This document shows, piece after piece, positions 1 through 8,474 of a DNA stretch of 64,000 bases. Below the pieces are notes generated by a model. It searched no databases. It saw only the letters and a program-made list of their open reading frames with translations, and was not told the origin of the DNA. Within the stretch, counting starts at the first letter, position 1. Each line of letters starts with the position of its first letter. A program made the position numbers and the translations under genes. Source of the DNA: Rhodomicrobium vannielii ATCC 17100. GTDB lineage: Bacteria > Pseudomonadota > Alphaproteobacteria > Rhizobiales > Rhodomicrobiaceae. The stretch lies in contig NC_014664.1 of assembly GCF_000166055.1 (NCBI RefSeq), forward strand, positions 3,255,501 through 3,319,500, in the 5' to 3' direction.

Positions 1-2
1 GG

Positions 3-149
3 AATGGCTCGCCAACGCGCATCCGCAACCGCTGCGAAGTAACGGGACGTCCGCGCGGTTTCTACCGCAAGCTGAGGATGTCGCGTATCGCGCTGCGTGA
101 ATTGGGTAATCAGGGACTTATCCCCGGTTTGGTGAAGTCGAGCTGGTAG
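3..149 (+). CDS. rpsN: 30S ribosomal protein S14, C-terminal fragment
   Basis: The first 49 codons of the window form the end of an open frame cut by the window edge. The translation carries the S14 C-terminal signature ([20 protein letters not shown], then [19 protein letters not shown] and stop TAG). S14 binds 16S rRNA in the head of the small subunit. It is followed 13 bp later by rpsH, the usual order in the spc operon. The full alphaproteobacterial protein is about 101 residues, so roughly half lies outside. Confidence 0.95.
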   Translation, partial: NGSPTRIRNRCEVTGRPRGFYRKLRMSRIALRELGNQGLIPGLVKSSW

Positions 150-162
150 GGATCACAGAACA

Positions 163-561
163 ATGACGGTTTCCGATCCACTGGGCGATATGCTGACGCG
201 GATTCGCAATGCGCAGATGCGTAGCAGGCCCAAGGTCTCGACCCCTGCGTCGAAGCTGCGCGCGCGCGTCCTCGACGTTCTCCGGGAAGAAGGCTATATC
301 CGCGGCTATGCTGAAATCGAGTATGGCGGTGGCAAGACCGAATTCGAGATCGAGCTGAAATATTATGATGGCGCTCCCGTCATTCGTGATATCAAGCGCG
401 TTTCGACCCCCGGCCGCCGCGTCTATTCGAGCGTGCAAGATCTGCCGACCATCGCGAATGGTCTCGGCGTCGCGATCCTCTCCACGCCGAAGGGCGTGAT
501 GTCGGATACGCGGGCCCGGGCCGAGAATGTCGGCGGCGAGATTTTGTGCAGCGTGTTCTAA
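163..561 (+). CDS. rpsH: 30S ribosomal protein S8
   Basis: This 132-residue protein begins [18 protein letters not shown], the typical S8 N-terminus, and ends in the conserved GGEILCSVF block. S8 is a primary 16S rRNA-binding protein of the small-subunit platform and, in many bacteria, the translational repressor of the spc operon. Its length is normal for the family. It lies between rpsN and rplF as in the standard spc operon, and an ATG start at 163 places the gene 13 bp after the rpsN stop. Confidence 0.98.
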   Translation: MTVSDPLGDMLTRIRNAQMRSRPKVSTPASKLRARVLDVLREEGYIRGYAEIEYGGGKTEFEIELKYYDGAPVIRDIKRVSTPGRRVYSSVQDLPTIANGLGVAILSTPKGVMSDTRARAENVGGEILCSVF

Positions 562-662
562 GCCAAGGCTGGAGCACGACAGCGTAAGTTTCTGAACGGC
601 CGGCGAGACCCTGATAGGTGGTCTTGGCCGGAGCAGCAGGAAGAAGAAGAAGGTTTTGGACG

Positions 663-1196
663 ATGTCCCGAATTGGCAAGAAGCCGGTCCCCGTCCCGAA
701 GAACGTGACGGCGACGGTTGAAGGACAGACAGTGACGGTGAAGGGGCCGAAAGGTCAGCTTTCGCTCACGCTCGTCGACGACGTCGAGGTGAAGCTGGAA
801 GACGGTGCTATTTCCGTCAAGCCCAGAACCGACTCCAAGCGCGCCCGCTCGATGTGGGGCATGTCGCGCTCCCTGGTGGAAAACCTCGTGGTCGGCACGA
901 CGAATGGTTTCAGCCGCACGCTCGAAATCACCGGCGTCGGTTATCGCGCCGCGATGGACGGCAAAGCGCTGAAGCTCCAGCTTGGCTATAGCCACGACGT
1001 GCTGTATGCCATTCCGGAGGGCATCAACGTTGTCGTCCCGAAGCCGACCGAGATTACGATCTCCGGCATCGAGAAGGACAAGGTCGGCCAGGTAGCGGCT
1101 GAAATTCGCGGTTTCCGCGGTCCCGAGCCTTACAAGGGCAAGGGCGTTCGCTATCAGGGCGAGTACATTCAGCGCAAAGAAGGCAAGAAGAAGTAG
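663..1196 (+). CDS. rplF: 50S ribosomal protein L6
   Basis: The 177-residue protein starts [15 protein letters not shown], the canonical L6 start; an upstream in-frame start at 618 would add 15 unrelated residues and is rejected. A GA-rich Shine-Dalgarno stretch (agaagaagaagg) sits just upstream of ATG 663. L6 binds helix 97 of 23S rRNA near the factor-binding site, and the C-terminal [20 protein letters not shown] tail is typical. It lies in the spc operon order rpsH-rplF-rplR. Confidence 0.97.
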   Translation: MSRIGKKPVPVPKNVTATVEGQTVTVKGPKGQLSLTLVDDVEVKLEDGAISVKPRTDSKRARSMWGMSRSLVENLVVGTTNGFSRTLEITGVGYRAAMDGKALKLQLGYSHDVLYAIPEGINVVVPKPTEITISGIEKDKVGQVAAEIRGFRGPEPYKGKGVRYQGEYIQRKEGKKK

Positions 1197-1205
1197 GGAC
1201 GAACG

Positions 1206-1568
1206 ATGGCCTCTCCGCTCTCCAGTTACGATCGCCGCAAGGCTCGCGTTCGTCGCAGCCTGCGCCGGGCGCAGGGCGACCGTCCTCGCCTGTCCGTGTT
1301 CCGTTCGTCGAAGAATATCTACGCTCAGATTATCGACGACACGAAGGGATACACGCTCGCTTCGGCTTCGAGCCTCGACGCCGATTTCAAGAGCAACCTG
1401 TCGAAGGGCACCGATGTCGCCGCAGCTGCGGCGGTTGGCAAGCTTCTCGCAGAACGCGCAATCAAGGCCGGCATCAAGGATGTCGTCTTCGATCGCGGTG
1501 GCTACATGTATCACGGCCGCGTTAAGGCGCTCGCAGACGCCGCTCGCGAAGCTGGGTTGAACTTCTAA
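1206..1568 (+). CDS. rplR: 50S ribosomal protein L18
   Basis: This 120-residue protein shows the L18 hallmarks: a basic N-terminus ([14 protein letters not shown]), the [18 protein letters not shown] strand, and the C-terminal [26 protein letters not shown] motif. L18 binds 5S rRNA with L5 and joins it to the central protuberance of the large subunit. It starts 9 bp after rplF and is of normal length, so translation is probably coupled with its neighbour. Confidence 0.98.
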   Translation: MASPLSSYDRRKARVRRSLRRAQGDRPRLSVFRSSKNIYAQIIDDTKGYTLASASSLDADFKSNLSKGTDVAAAAAVGKLLAERAIKAGIKDVVFDRGGYMYHGRVKALADAAREAGLNF

Positions 1569-1613
1569 TATACGCCTCGGGCTTTGGCCTGAGACAAATG
1601 AAAGGGTACGCTC

Positions 1614-2195
1614 GTGGCTCGTGATCCACGTGATAGAGGCAGAGAACGGGACCGCGATGATCGCGACAGCGAATTCGTGGACAAGCTCGTTCATATCAAC
1701 CGCGTCGCCAAAGTGGTGAAGGGCGGTCGTCGCTTCGGTTTTGCGGCTCTCGTCGTCGTAGGTGACCAGAAGGGTCGCGTCGGCTTTGGCCACGGCAAGG
1801 CGCGTGAAGTGCCGGACGCCATCAAGAAGGCGACCGACTCCGCGAAGCGCAATCTTATCCGCGTTCCGCTGCGTGAAGGCCGTACGTTACATCATGACGT
1901 GCATGGCCATCACGGTGCGGGCAAGGTGTTCCTCCGCGCGGCGCCTCCCGGCACCGGTATCATCGCGGGCGGGCCGATGCGCGCCGTCTTCGAGACACTG
2001 GGCGTTCAGGATGTCGTGGCGAAGTCGATCGGAACGTCGAACCCCTACAACATGGTTCGCGCAACATTCGACGCGCTGAAGCATGAAGACAGCCCGCGCG
2101 GAGTCGCGGCGCGTCGCGGCAAGAAGGTGAGCGAGATCGTCACCCGTCGTCGTGATGGCGCGGAAGGCCAAGTCTCCGCTCAGGCCGAGGCGTAA
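1614..2195 (+). CDS. rpsE: 30S ribosomal protein S5
   Basis: A GTG start at 1614 gives a 193-residue protein. After an Arg/Asp-rich N-terminal tail of about 20 residues comes the S5 double-stranded RNA-binding domain ([31 protein letters not shown]) and the C-terminal domain containing [24 protein letters not shown]5 contacts the decoding region and mRNA entry tunnel. The charged N-terminal extension and an acidic C-terminal tail are common in alphaproteobacteria. It follows rplR and precedes rpmD as in the standard operon. Confidence 0.97.
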   Translation: MARDPRDRGRERDRDDRDSEFVDKLVHINRVAKVVKGGRRFGFAALVVVGDQKGRVGFGHGKAREVPDAIKKATDSAKRNLIRVPLREGRTLHHDVHGHHGAGKVFLRAAPPGTGIIAGGPMRAVFETLGVQDVVAKSIGTSNPYNMVRATFDALKHEDSPRGVAARRGKKVSEIVTRRRDGAEGQVSAQAEA

Positions 2196-2206
2196 GGGAG
2201 GCGATC

Positions 2207-2428
2207 ATGGCGGAAGCGAAGAAGACGCTCACCATCGAGCAGATCGGCAGCCCGATCCGCAGGCCGTTCGACCAGCGTGAGACGCTGATCGGGCTTGGCC
2301 TGAACAAGATGCACCGCCGCAAGGTCGTGGTCGATAATCCGGCCATCCGCGGCATGATCAACAAGGTTTCGCATCTCGTGCGCATCGTTGAAGAAAACGG
2401 TGTGCCGGTGGACGCAAAAAAGCGATAA
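2207..2428 (+). CDS. rpmD: 50S ribosomal protein L30
   Basis: The 73-residue protein contains the L30 core ([51 protein letters not shown]). L30 is a small 23S rRNA-binding protein of the large subunit. It is slightly longer than the usual 60-residue form because of a short [10 protein letters not shown] head. The ATG at 2207 lies 11 bp after the rpsE stop and has a GGGAGG Shine-Dalgarno sequence just upstream, which supports this start. The next gene is rplO. Confidence 0.96.
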   Translation: MAEAKKTLTIEQIGSPIRRPFDQRETLIGLGLNKMHRRKVVVDNPAIRGMINKVSHLVRIVEENGVPVDAKKR

Positions 2429-2461
2429 GGGAAGCGCGACGCGCCGCCCGGAGACGGAATA

Positions 2462-3013
2462 ATGAAGCTGAACGAGTTGAGAGATAATCCCGGTGCCACG
2501 AAGGACCGCATCCGCGTCGGACGCGGCATCGGCTCCGGCAAGGGCAAGACGGGCGGCCGCGGCGTCAAGGGTCAGAAGGCTCGCTCGGGCGTGGCCATCA
2601 AGGGCTTCGAAGGTGGGCAGATGCCCATCCACATGCGTCTGCCGAAGCGGGGCTTCAACAATATATTCCGCTTGGAGTTCGCGCACATCAACCTCGACAG
2701 GGTTCAGGAAGCCATCGACGCTGGCAAGCTCGACGCCTCCAAGGTGATCGATGCCGAGGCTCTCGTCGAGAGCGGCGCGGTCCGGCGCGAGCGCGACGGC
2801 GTGCGGCTTCTCGCTCGCGGTGAAGTGAAGTCGAAGCTGACCTTCAAGGTCGCGAAGGCGTCCGAGGCTGCGGTCAAGGCGGTCGAAGCTGCTGGCGGAT
2901 CGGTGGAGATCACCATGCCGCGCGAGGACCGTCTCGCCGGTGATGGCAAGCGCGCTGTGCGTCGCAGGGCGGCGCAGGCGAAGCGCGAAGCCCGCGCTCC
3001 CAAGGCAGACTGA
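2462..3013 (+). CDS. rplO: 50S ribosomal protein L15
   Basis: The 183-residue protein starts [41 protein letters not shown] in overlapping blocks typical of L15, with the conserved [18 protein letters not shown] loop following. L15 helps organise domain interfaces of 23S rRNA late in assembly. The C-terminal 25 residues are Lys/Arg/Ala-rich and longer than in E. coli, as often seen in alphaproteobacteria. It is the last ribosomal gene before secY, from which it is separated by 138 bp. Confidence 0.97.
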   Translation: MKLNELRDNPGATKDRIRVGRGIGSGKGKTGGRGVKGQKARSGVAIKGFEGGQMPIHMRLPKRGFNNIFRLEFAHINLDRVQEAIDAGKLDASKVIDAEALVESGAVRRERDGVRLLARGEVKSKLTFKVAKASEAAVKAVEAAGGSVEITMPREDRLAGDGKRAVRRRAAQAKREARAPKAD

Positions 3014-3077
3014 TTTGGCCGCGCTACGTTCCACGACACCGGATCGTTCGCACGGCTCTGTGAGCTATAACAGTGAC

Positions 3078-3105
3078 GAATTAACGAGCTAAACTCGCGC
3101 AGACG
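3078..3105 (+). promoter_or_regulatory. Repeated leader element before secY
   Basis: In the 138-bp gap between rplO and secY is GAATTAACGAGC, followed after a few bases by CTCGCG, so that CGAG/CTCG can form a short hairpin. The same 12-mer followed by CTCGCG recurs before rpoA near 6273. A matching element in two leaders of the same operon suggests an internal promoter or RNA signal, but its role is not known. Confidence 0.35.
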
Positions 3106-3151
3106 CTCCGGGCGCACCCGCGCCCCAAGCGCCGCAACCGGAGTCGCAGTC

Positions 3152-4474
3152 ATGGTTTCCGCAGCGGAACAACTCGCCGCTAACCTAAAATTTTCGACGT
3201 TTGCAAAAGCCGGCGAACTCAAGCAGCGGCTCTTGTTTACGCTCGGCGCCTTGCTGATCTATCGGCTCGGCACGTTCATACCGCTGCCCGGGATCGACAC
3301 CGCGCTGCTTGCGAAGCTGTTCGAAAGCGCTCCGAACACCGTGTTCGGGATGCTGAACGTATTCTCGGGTGGTGCTCTTTCCCGTTCGGCGATCTTCCTT
3401 CTGAACATCATGCCGTACATCACGGCGTCGATCATCATTCAGTTGCTGACGTCGGTTATTCCGACGCTTGAAACGCTGAAAAAAGAAGGTGAGTCCGGCC
3501 GCAAGCAGATCAACCAGTACACGCGATACCTCACTGTGGTGATCGCGACCGTACAGGCGACGCTGACCGCGCAGGGGTTGAACAGCTCTGCGCTCGAACC
3601 GGGCTGGTTCTTCCAGCTCACGACGGTCGTTTCGCTCGTGGGCGGCACGATGTTCCTCGTGTGGCTTGGCGAACAGATCACGGCGCGCGGCATCGGCAAC
3701 GGCGCATCGCTCATCATCTTCGCGGGTATCGTGGCGGAAATGCCGACCGCGCTCTATCGCATCCTCGAACAAGGCCGTAGCGGCGTGCTTTCTCCCGCCG
3801 TCATCCTCGGGCTGTTCGTGATGATGGTCGCAGTGGTGACGGTCGTTGTCTTCTTCGAGCGTGCGCAGCGCAAGCTGACGATCCAGTATCCGAAGCGCCA
3901 GGTCGGCAACCGTATGTTCCAGGGCGACAGCTCGCATCTTCCGCTAAAGCTGAACGCCTCGGGCGTTATCCCGCCGATCTTCGCCTCCACGCTTCTCTAC
4001 CTGCCCGCCACCATCGAGCAGATCGTCGGCAAGTCGTCCGAGACGCTGAATCAGGTACTGACGTTGTTCGGGCCGGGGCAGCCGCTCCATATCCTGTTTT
4101 ATATCGCTCTGATCGTTTTCTTCTGCTTCTTCTATACGCCTATCGTGATCAGCCCGAAGGACACGGCCGAGAACCTCAAGAAGTATGGCGGGTTCATCCC
4201 CGGCATTCGTCCAGGGCAGCGGACGGCGGAATACATCGAATATGTGATGACCCGCATCACGCTCGTGGGCGCGGCTTATGTCTCGGCGGTGTGTATCCTG
4301 CCTGAAGTCCTGTCTTACCAGATGCAGGCGCCGTTCTACTTTGGCGGCACTTCGCTTCTGATCGTGGTCAGTGTTACGATGGATACGGTCGCCCAGGTGC
4401 AGAGCCATCTTCTGGCACACCAGTATGAGGGCCTCATCAAGAAGGCGAAGCTTAGGGGAGCGAAACGTCGATGA
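3152..4474 (+). CDS. secY: Protein translocase subunit SecY
   Basis: The 440-residue integral membrane protein has the SecY ten-helix architecture, with recognisable segments such as GTFIPLPGID, NIMPYITASIIIQLLT, the TM4-5 loop QYTRYLTVVIATVQA, and the cytoplasmic loop GIRPGQRTAEYIEYVMTRIT. SecY forms the protein-conducting channel of the inner membrane with SecE and SecG and is driven by SecA or the ribosome. It ends with the typical basic tail and overlaps adk by 4 bp (ATGA), indicating translational coupling. Confidence 0.98.
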   Translation: MVSAAEQLAANLKFSTFAKAGELKQRLLFTLGALLIYRLGTFIPLPGIDTALLAKLFESAPNTVFGMLNVFSGGALSRSAIFLLNIMPYITASIIIQLLTSVIPTLETLKKEGESGRKQINQYTRYLTVVIATVQATLTAQGLNSSALEPGWFFQLTTVVSLVGGTMFLVWLGEQITARGIGNGASLIIFAGIVAEMPTALYRILEQGRSGVLSPAVILGLFVMMVAVVTVVVFFERAQRKLTIQYPKRQVGNRMFQGDSSHLPLKLNASGVIPPIFASTLLYLPATIEQIVGKSSETLNQVLTLFGPGQPLHILFYIALIVFFCFFYTPIVISPKDTAENLKKYGGFIPGIRPGQRTAEYIEYVMTRITLVGAAYVSAVCILPEVLSYQMQAPFYFGGTSLLIVVSVTMDTVAQVQSHLLAHQYEGLIKKAKLRGAKRR

Positions 4475-5127
4475 ACATTATTCTGCTTGGGCCTCCCGGC
4501 TCCGGCAAGGGCACGCAGTCGAAATATCTCGAAGATAATTTCGACCTCAAGCAGCTTTCGTCGGGAGACATGCTGCGAGCGGCTGTTACGAACGGCACCG
4601 AGGTCGGCAAGTTGGCGAAATCCTATATGGAAAGCGGCCAGCTTGTCCCGGACGAGGTCGTCATGGGCGTTGTCTTCGAGACGCTGGAAAACTTCCCCGC
4701 GGACAAGCCGGGTTTCATTCTCGACGGGTTTCCGCGGACAAATCAGCAGGCTGAGGAACTCGACGTATTTCTCACGAAGCACGGCAAGACGATTGGGGCG
4801 GTGATTCTTGTGGATGTGCCGGACGATCTTCTCGTCAAGCGGATCGCAGGTCGTTTTACGTGCGGGAGCTGCGGTGAGGTTTACAACGACTTCTTCCGCC
4901 TTCCGAAGGCTGAGAACACCTGTGACCGTTGCGGCGGCACAGCGTTCAAGCGGCGCTCGGACGACAAGCCGGAAACGGTGAAGGAGCGCCTTGAGGTCTA
5001 CCACACGCAGACGAAGCCGCTGGTCGACTTCTACAAGGCGCAGGGCAAGCTGAAGACGGTTAATGGCGACGCGCCCATTGAAACGGTAACGCGTCAGATG
5101 AACGACATCCTGGGCGCGGCGGGCTGA
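4471..5127 (+). CDS. adk: Adenylate kinase
   Basis: This 218-residue enzyme interconverts ATP + AMP and 2 ADP in the cytoplasm. The P-loop GPPGSGKG is at residues 7-14 and the GFPRT motif near 86-90. The LID domain carries four cysteines (C131, C134, C151, C154) in a CxxC...CxxC arrangement, which marks the long, zinc-stabilised form rather than the zinc-free E. coli type. Its position directly after secY, with a 4-bp overlap, is conserved in bacteria. Confidence 0.98.
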   Translation: MNIILLGPPGSGKGTQSKYLEDNFDLKQLSSGDMLRAAVTNGTEVGKLAKSYMESGQLVPDEVVMGVVFETLENFPADKPGFILDGFPRTNQQAEELDVFLTKHGKTIGAVILVDVPDDLLVKRIAGRFTCGSCGEVYNDFFRLPKAENTCDRCGGTAFKRRSDDKPETVKERLEVYHTQTKPLVDFYKAQGKLKTVNGDAPIETVTRQMNDILGAAG

Positions 5128-5137
5128 GGCCCGCGCA

Positions 5138-5167
5138 GCGCAAGATCGTTCGCAGACGTTCTTGCGC
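5138..5167 (+). other. Hairpin between adk and rpsM
   Basis: Perfect 8-bp inverted repeat GCGCAAGA / TCTTGCGC with a 14-base loop, 11 bp after the adk stop. There is no T-run after it, so it is not a standard intrinsic terminator; it may be a processing or attenuation hairpin ahead of rpsM-rpsK. Confidence 0.4.
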
Positions 5168-5321
5168 ATTCGCGGCTGGACTTATTGGCAAAGGGTGACT
5201 ATATTGGCGCCCTTGGCTCATGATCTGCGGTCGCCTGGAGGTTTTCGCCTCGCAGGAGCCGTTGTCTTATTTATAGTATGAGCGGACACCCGCTCGAACT
5301 TAGCAACACGACGAGGACCAC

Positions 5322-5690
5322 GTGGCACGTATCGCGGGTGTGAACATCCCTTCCAATAAGCGCGTTGAAATCGGCCTTCGCTACATCCATGGCATCGGCG
5401 CGAAATACGCGAAGGAAATCTGTGACAAGGTAAGCATCCCGGTGGAACGCCGGGTTAATGAGCTGAGCGACGCAGAGATCCTGCAAATCCGCGAAGTCAT
5501 CGACCGCGACTATGTTGTCGAGGGCGATCTTCGTCGCGAAGTTGCGATGAACATCAAGCGGCTGATGGATTTGGGCTGCTATCGCGGCCTTCGGCATCGC
5601 CGTGGGCTGCCTGTGCGCGGCCAGCGGACGCATACAAACGCGCGCACGCGGAAAGGTCCGGCCAAGCCTATCGCCGGTAAAAAGAAGTAA
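5322..5690 (+). CDS. rpsM: 30S ribosomal protein S13
   Basis: A GTG start at 5322 gives the canonical S13 beginning [21 protein letters not shown] in 122 residues; an AGGA Shine-Dalgarno lies just upstream. The central [14 protein letters not shown] helix-hairpin-helix and the C-terminal [24 protein letters not shown] segment bind 16S rRNA in the head and contact tRNA and the large subunit. It opens the alpha-operon part (rpsM, rpsK, rpoA, rplQ); rpsD is absent here, as in most alphaproteobacteria. Confidence 0.98.
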   Translation: MARIAGVNIPSNKRVEIGLRYIHGIGAKYAKEICDKVSIPVERRVNELSDAEILQIREVIDRDYVVEGDLRREVAMNIKRLMDLGCYRGLRHRRGLPVRGQRTHTNARTRKGPAKPIAGKKK

Positions 5691-5781
5691 GGGCTGGCTT
5701 TTGAAGGTGGCGCGGTCTTCTTCCGGCATCACGTCGGATTTGAAGATCGCGTTGTAGCTTCGATTTTTTGGGACTGGGACG

Positions 5782-6171
5782 ATGGCGAAGGAAAAAGCGC
5801 GCGTCAAACGCCGCGAGAAGAAAAATATTGCATCGGGCGTTGCGCACGTGAATGCGAGCTTCAACAACACGATGATCACGATCACCGACGCGCAGGGAAA
5901 TGCGATTTCCTGGTCGTCTTCTGGCGCTATGGGCTTCAAGGGTTCGCGTAAATCGACGCCCTATGCAGCGCAGGTCGCCGCCGAAGACGCAGGCCGCAAG
6001 GCACAGGAGCATGGCATGCGCACGATCGAGATCGAGGTGAGCGGCCCGGGTTCGGGACGTGAGTCGGCTTTGCGTGCGCTTCAGGCTTGCGGTTTTCAGG
6101 TGACGTCGATCCGTGACGTGACTCCGATCCCGCACAATGGCTGCCGCCCGCGCAAGCGCCGTCGCGTTTAG
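5782..6171 (+). CDS. rpsK: 30S ribosomal protein S11
   Basis: This 129-residue protein carries the S11 core: [22 protein letters not shown], then [25 protein letters not shown], and the C-terminal [24 protein letters not shown]11 sits on the platform of the small subunit and lines the mRNA exit path. Length and order between rpsM and rpoA are standard. The start ATG follows a GGGACTGGGACG purine-rich stretch. Confidence 0.98.
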   Translation: MAKEKARVKRREKKNIASGVAHVNASFNNTMITITDAQGNAISWSSSGAMGFKGSRKSTPYAAQVAAEDAGRKAQEHGMRTIEIEVSGPGSGRESALRALQACGFQVTSIRDVTPIPHNGCRPRKRRRV

Positions 6172-6231
6172 GGTTGCGATGTCGGGCCTTCCCGGCGGAG
6201 AGACTTTTTGCATTTCCGGCGTGCCGCCGTT

Positions 6232-6260
6232 TTGACGGGTGGCGCGAGTCGAGGCTAGGG
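6232..6260 (+). promoter_or_regulatory. Possible sigma-70-type promoter for rpoA-rplQ
   Basis: TTGACG (6232-6237) is followed after 17 bp by CTAGGG (6255-6260). The -35 box is good and the -10 box is weak relative to the alphaproteobacterial CTATAT-like consensus. It would start transcription in the 156-bp gap before rpoA. No experimental support; prediction only. Confidence 0.3.
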
Positions 6261-6272
6261 CAAGCTTCGTAT

Positions 6273-6301
6273 GAATTAACGAGCGCGGGGAACCTCGCGT
6301 T
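6273..6301 (+). promoter_or_regulatory. Repeated leader element before rpoA
   Basis: GAATTAACGAGC is repeated exactly from the secY leader near 3078, again followed by CTCGCG so that CGAG/CTCG can pair. Here the spacer is about 9 bases. The shared 12-mer plus the shared right arm makes chance less likely; function unknown. Confidence 0.35.
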
Positions 6302-6327
6302 CGATGCCGCCGTATAAGGAAAGAAAC

Positions 6328-7344
6328 GTGCTTAACAAGAATTGGCAGGATCTCATCAAGCCGGGTAAGATCAATGTGGTCCCCGGGGCGAATCCGAAAT
6401 ACGTGGCTTCAATTGTCGCGGAGCCGCTTGAGCGCGGTTTCGGGCTGACGCTCGGCAACGCGCTGCGCCGCGTGCTGCTTTCGTCTCTTCAAGGCGGCGC
6501 TGTCACGACTATTCATATCGACGGCGTGCTGCACGAGTTCTCGTCCATCCCGGGCGTTCGCGAAGACGTCACCGACATCGTGCTGAACGTCAAGGAAGTC
6601 GCCCTCCGCATTCACTCCGAGGGTGTGAAGCGCATGGTTCTGCGCAAGGAAGGCCCCGGCGTGGCCCGCGCGCGCGACATCGAGGCCGGTCCGGATGTTG
6701 AAATCCTCAATCCCGACCATGTCCTCTGCACGCTCGACGAAGGCGCGACTGTCCGTATGGAGCTGACAGCGGCCATCGGCAAGGGGTATGTGCCCGCCGA
6801 GCGCAATCGCCCGGATGACGCGCCAATTGGCCTCATCCCCGTAGATAGCCTTTACAGCCCGGTCAAGAAGGTCTCGTACCGCATCGCGAACACGCGCGAA
6901 GGGCAGATCCTTGATTACGACAAGCTGACGCTCGATGTCGAGACGAACGGCGCGGTGTCTCCGGAAGACGCTGTGGCACTCGCGGCTCGCATCATTCAGG
7001 ATCAGCTGTCGATCTTTGTGAACTTCGAAGAGCCGCGCAAGGAAGTTGCCGAGGAGCGCATCCCGCAACTCGAGTTCAACGCGGCGTTGCTGAAGAAGGT
7101 GGACGAACTCGAGCTTTCGGTGCGTTCGGCGAACTGCCTGAAGAACGACAATATCGTCTACATCGGCGATCTGATCCAGAAGACCGAAGCGGAGATGTTG
7201 CGCACGCCGAATTTCGGGCGTAAGTCTCTGAACGAAATCAAAGAGGTGCTGGCCGGCATGGGGCTGCATCTCGGCATGGAAGTCCCGAACTGGCCGCCGG
7301 AGAACATCGAAGAACTGGCGAAGCGCTTCGAGGACCATTACTAA
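6328..7344 (+). CDS. rpoA: DNA-directed RNA polymerase subunit alpha
   Basis: I chose GTG at 6328 (338 residues) because it gives the family-typical start [13 protein letters not shown] and follows an AAGGAAAG Shine-Dalgarno; an ATG at 6304 would add eight unrelated residues. The N-terminal domain ([34 protein letters not shown]) dimerises and binds beta/beta-prime. The C-terminal domain ([44 protein letters not shown] in part) binds UP elements and activators. It is followed by rplQ as expected. Confidence 0.97.
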   Translation: MLNKNWQDLIKPGKINVVPGANPKYVASIVAEPLERGFGLTLGNALRRVLLSSLQGGAVTTIHIDGVLHEFSSIPGVREDVTDIVLNVKEVALRIHSEGVKRMVLRKEGPGVARARDIEAGPDVEILNPDHVLCTLDEGATVRMELTAAIGKGYVPAERNRPDDAPIGLIPVDSLYSPVKKVSYRIANTREGQILDYDKLTLDVETNGAVSPEDAVALAARIIQDQLSIFVNFEEPRKEVAEERIPQLEFNAALLKKVDELELSVRSANCLKNDNIVYIGDLIQKTEAEMLRTPNFGRKSLNEIKEVLAGMGLHLGMEVPNWPPENIEELAKRFEDHY

Positions 7345-7401
7345 CAGACCAATCAGACCGCGGGGCGCAGTCCGGCGCGGCGAAGTTTTGAGGACGAGAC
7401 A

Positions 7402-7827
7402 ATGCGTCACCGTAGATCCGGTCGTAAATTCAATCGTACGGCGAGCCACCGTCAGGCCATGTTCGCCAATATGGCGGCTGCTCTTATCAAGCATGAGCAG
7501 ATCGTGACCACCCTGCCGAAGGCGAAGGATCTGCGCGGCGTCGTCGAGGCGCTGATCACGCTTGCGAAGCGCGGTGATCTTCATGCGCGTCGCGTCGCGG
7601 CGTCCCGTCTTCGCGACGAGACCCAGTTAGCAAAGCTGTTCGCCACGCTTGCGCCGCGCTATGCGGACCGTCCGGGCGGCTATACGCGCGTTCTCAAGGC
7701 GGGCTTCCGGTATGGCGACAACGCGCCGCTCGCGGTGATCGAGCTTGTCGACCGCGACGCCAGCGCAAAGGGGCTCGACTCCGGTCCCGTTCAGGACGTT
7801 GAGGACGACGAGGCTGAAGCCGCGTAA
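7402..7827 (+). CDS. rplQ: 50S ribosomal protein L17
   Basis: The 141-residue protein starts [32 protein letters not shown], typical of L17, with [14 protein letters not shown] and [27 protein letters not shown] following. L17 lies near the polypeptide exit tunnel on the large subunit. An acidic tail (VEDDEAEAA) extends the C-terminus, as in other alphaproteobacteria. It is the last gene of the ribosomal operon; a terminator lies 76 bp downstream. Confidence 0.98.
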   Translation: MRHRRSGRKFNRTASHRQAMFANMAAALIKHEQIVTTLPKAKDLRGVVEALITLAKRGDLHARRVAASRLRDETQLAKLFATLAPRYADRPGGYTRVLKAGFRYGDNAPLAVIELVDRDASAKGLDSGPVQDVEDDEAEAA

Positions 7828-7903
7828 GCGGGCCAGCGTCTCCGCGAAAAGCGCCCGCAGCATTTACCAACCGCGCGGCGGGTGCCTCGACGAAACAGAT
7901 TTC

Positions 7904-7935
7904 GGGCTGCGCCGTCAAGCGCGGCCCTTTTCTTT
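7904..7935 (+). terminator. Intrinsic terminator of the ribosomal operon
   Basis: A 9-bp stem GGGCTGCGC / GCGCGGCCC (one G-U pair) with a 6-base loop CGTCAA is followed at once by TTTTCTTT. It lies 76 bp after the rplQ stop and ends the rpsH-to-rplQ transcription unit. Confidence 0.8.
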
Positions 7936-8474
7936 GCCGCCCTACCGATCACGCGAGCCCAGCCGCGAAACGTGCAAGCGCGTCGCGAAGCTGAGTGAGG
8001 GCGGAGTCGCTTGTCACGCGTCCTCAGGCTTTTGTTTGTTATTCGCGAGCCGGCGTCCTCTTTCGCGAACCCGCGTGCAGAACTTGAAGAAGAAACCGTA
8101 TACCGATCGAATGCGACGCAATCTGATAGGAACGGGGTCTGGAGCGCTCGCGGCGGAGTTCAAAGGGCAAGACATGAGAAAGCGCGTTCGAGATCCTCGG
8201 CGCGGGAGATGACGAGCGGCCTGTGGAAGCCGTGGAACAATACATTTGGGGACACAGAACCGACGATCTTTCATCACGGATCGGTTATCTTGGCCGCGAC
8301 CATTGGCGCGGTGAGCGGCTCCATAGCGTTGTGCCGAGGCATGACGCTGTAAAGTTGTCGATCACTTTCCGCGTCAAATCGAGTTCGATTTGCGCAGACT
8401 GATCTAGTCGCCAATCATTTTCATTTGAAGCGAACGCGGACCGAAAGTACCCCGCGCAGGAGGGAGAACTCCGA
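7936..8474 (+). other. Long leader/intergenic region before frdA
   Basis: About 540 bp between the ribosomal terminator and frdA hold no convincing gene: short open frames have no recognisable product. The distal part must hold the frd promoter. It contains the palindrome at 8375-8392 and a strong AGGAGGGAG Shine-Dalgarno at 8458-8466. I saw no consensus FNR/FixK site (TTGAT-N4-ATCAA). Confidence 0.5.
8375..8392 (+). promoter_or_regulatory. 18-bp palindromic operator candidate upstream of frdA
   Basis: CAAATCGA-GT-TCGATTTG is a perfect inverted repeat with 8-bp arms, 83 bp upstream of the frdA start codon. A 16/18 match (CAAATC-N6-GATTTG with the same outer arms) lies directly upstream of dsbA at 41892-41909. 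Placement and symmetry suggest the site of a dimeric regulator; the regulator is not identified. Confidence 0.5.

Noticed and set aside
7745-8352. Small plus-strand frames between rplQ and frdA
   Set aside because: No Shine-Dalgarno, odd composition, and they run across the terminator hairpin.
8300-8474. FNR/FixK site before frdA
   Set aside because: No TTGAT-N4-ATCAA-like sequence was found, only the unrelated palindrome.
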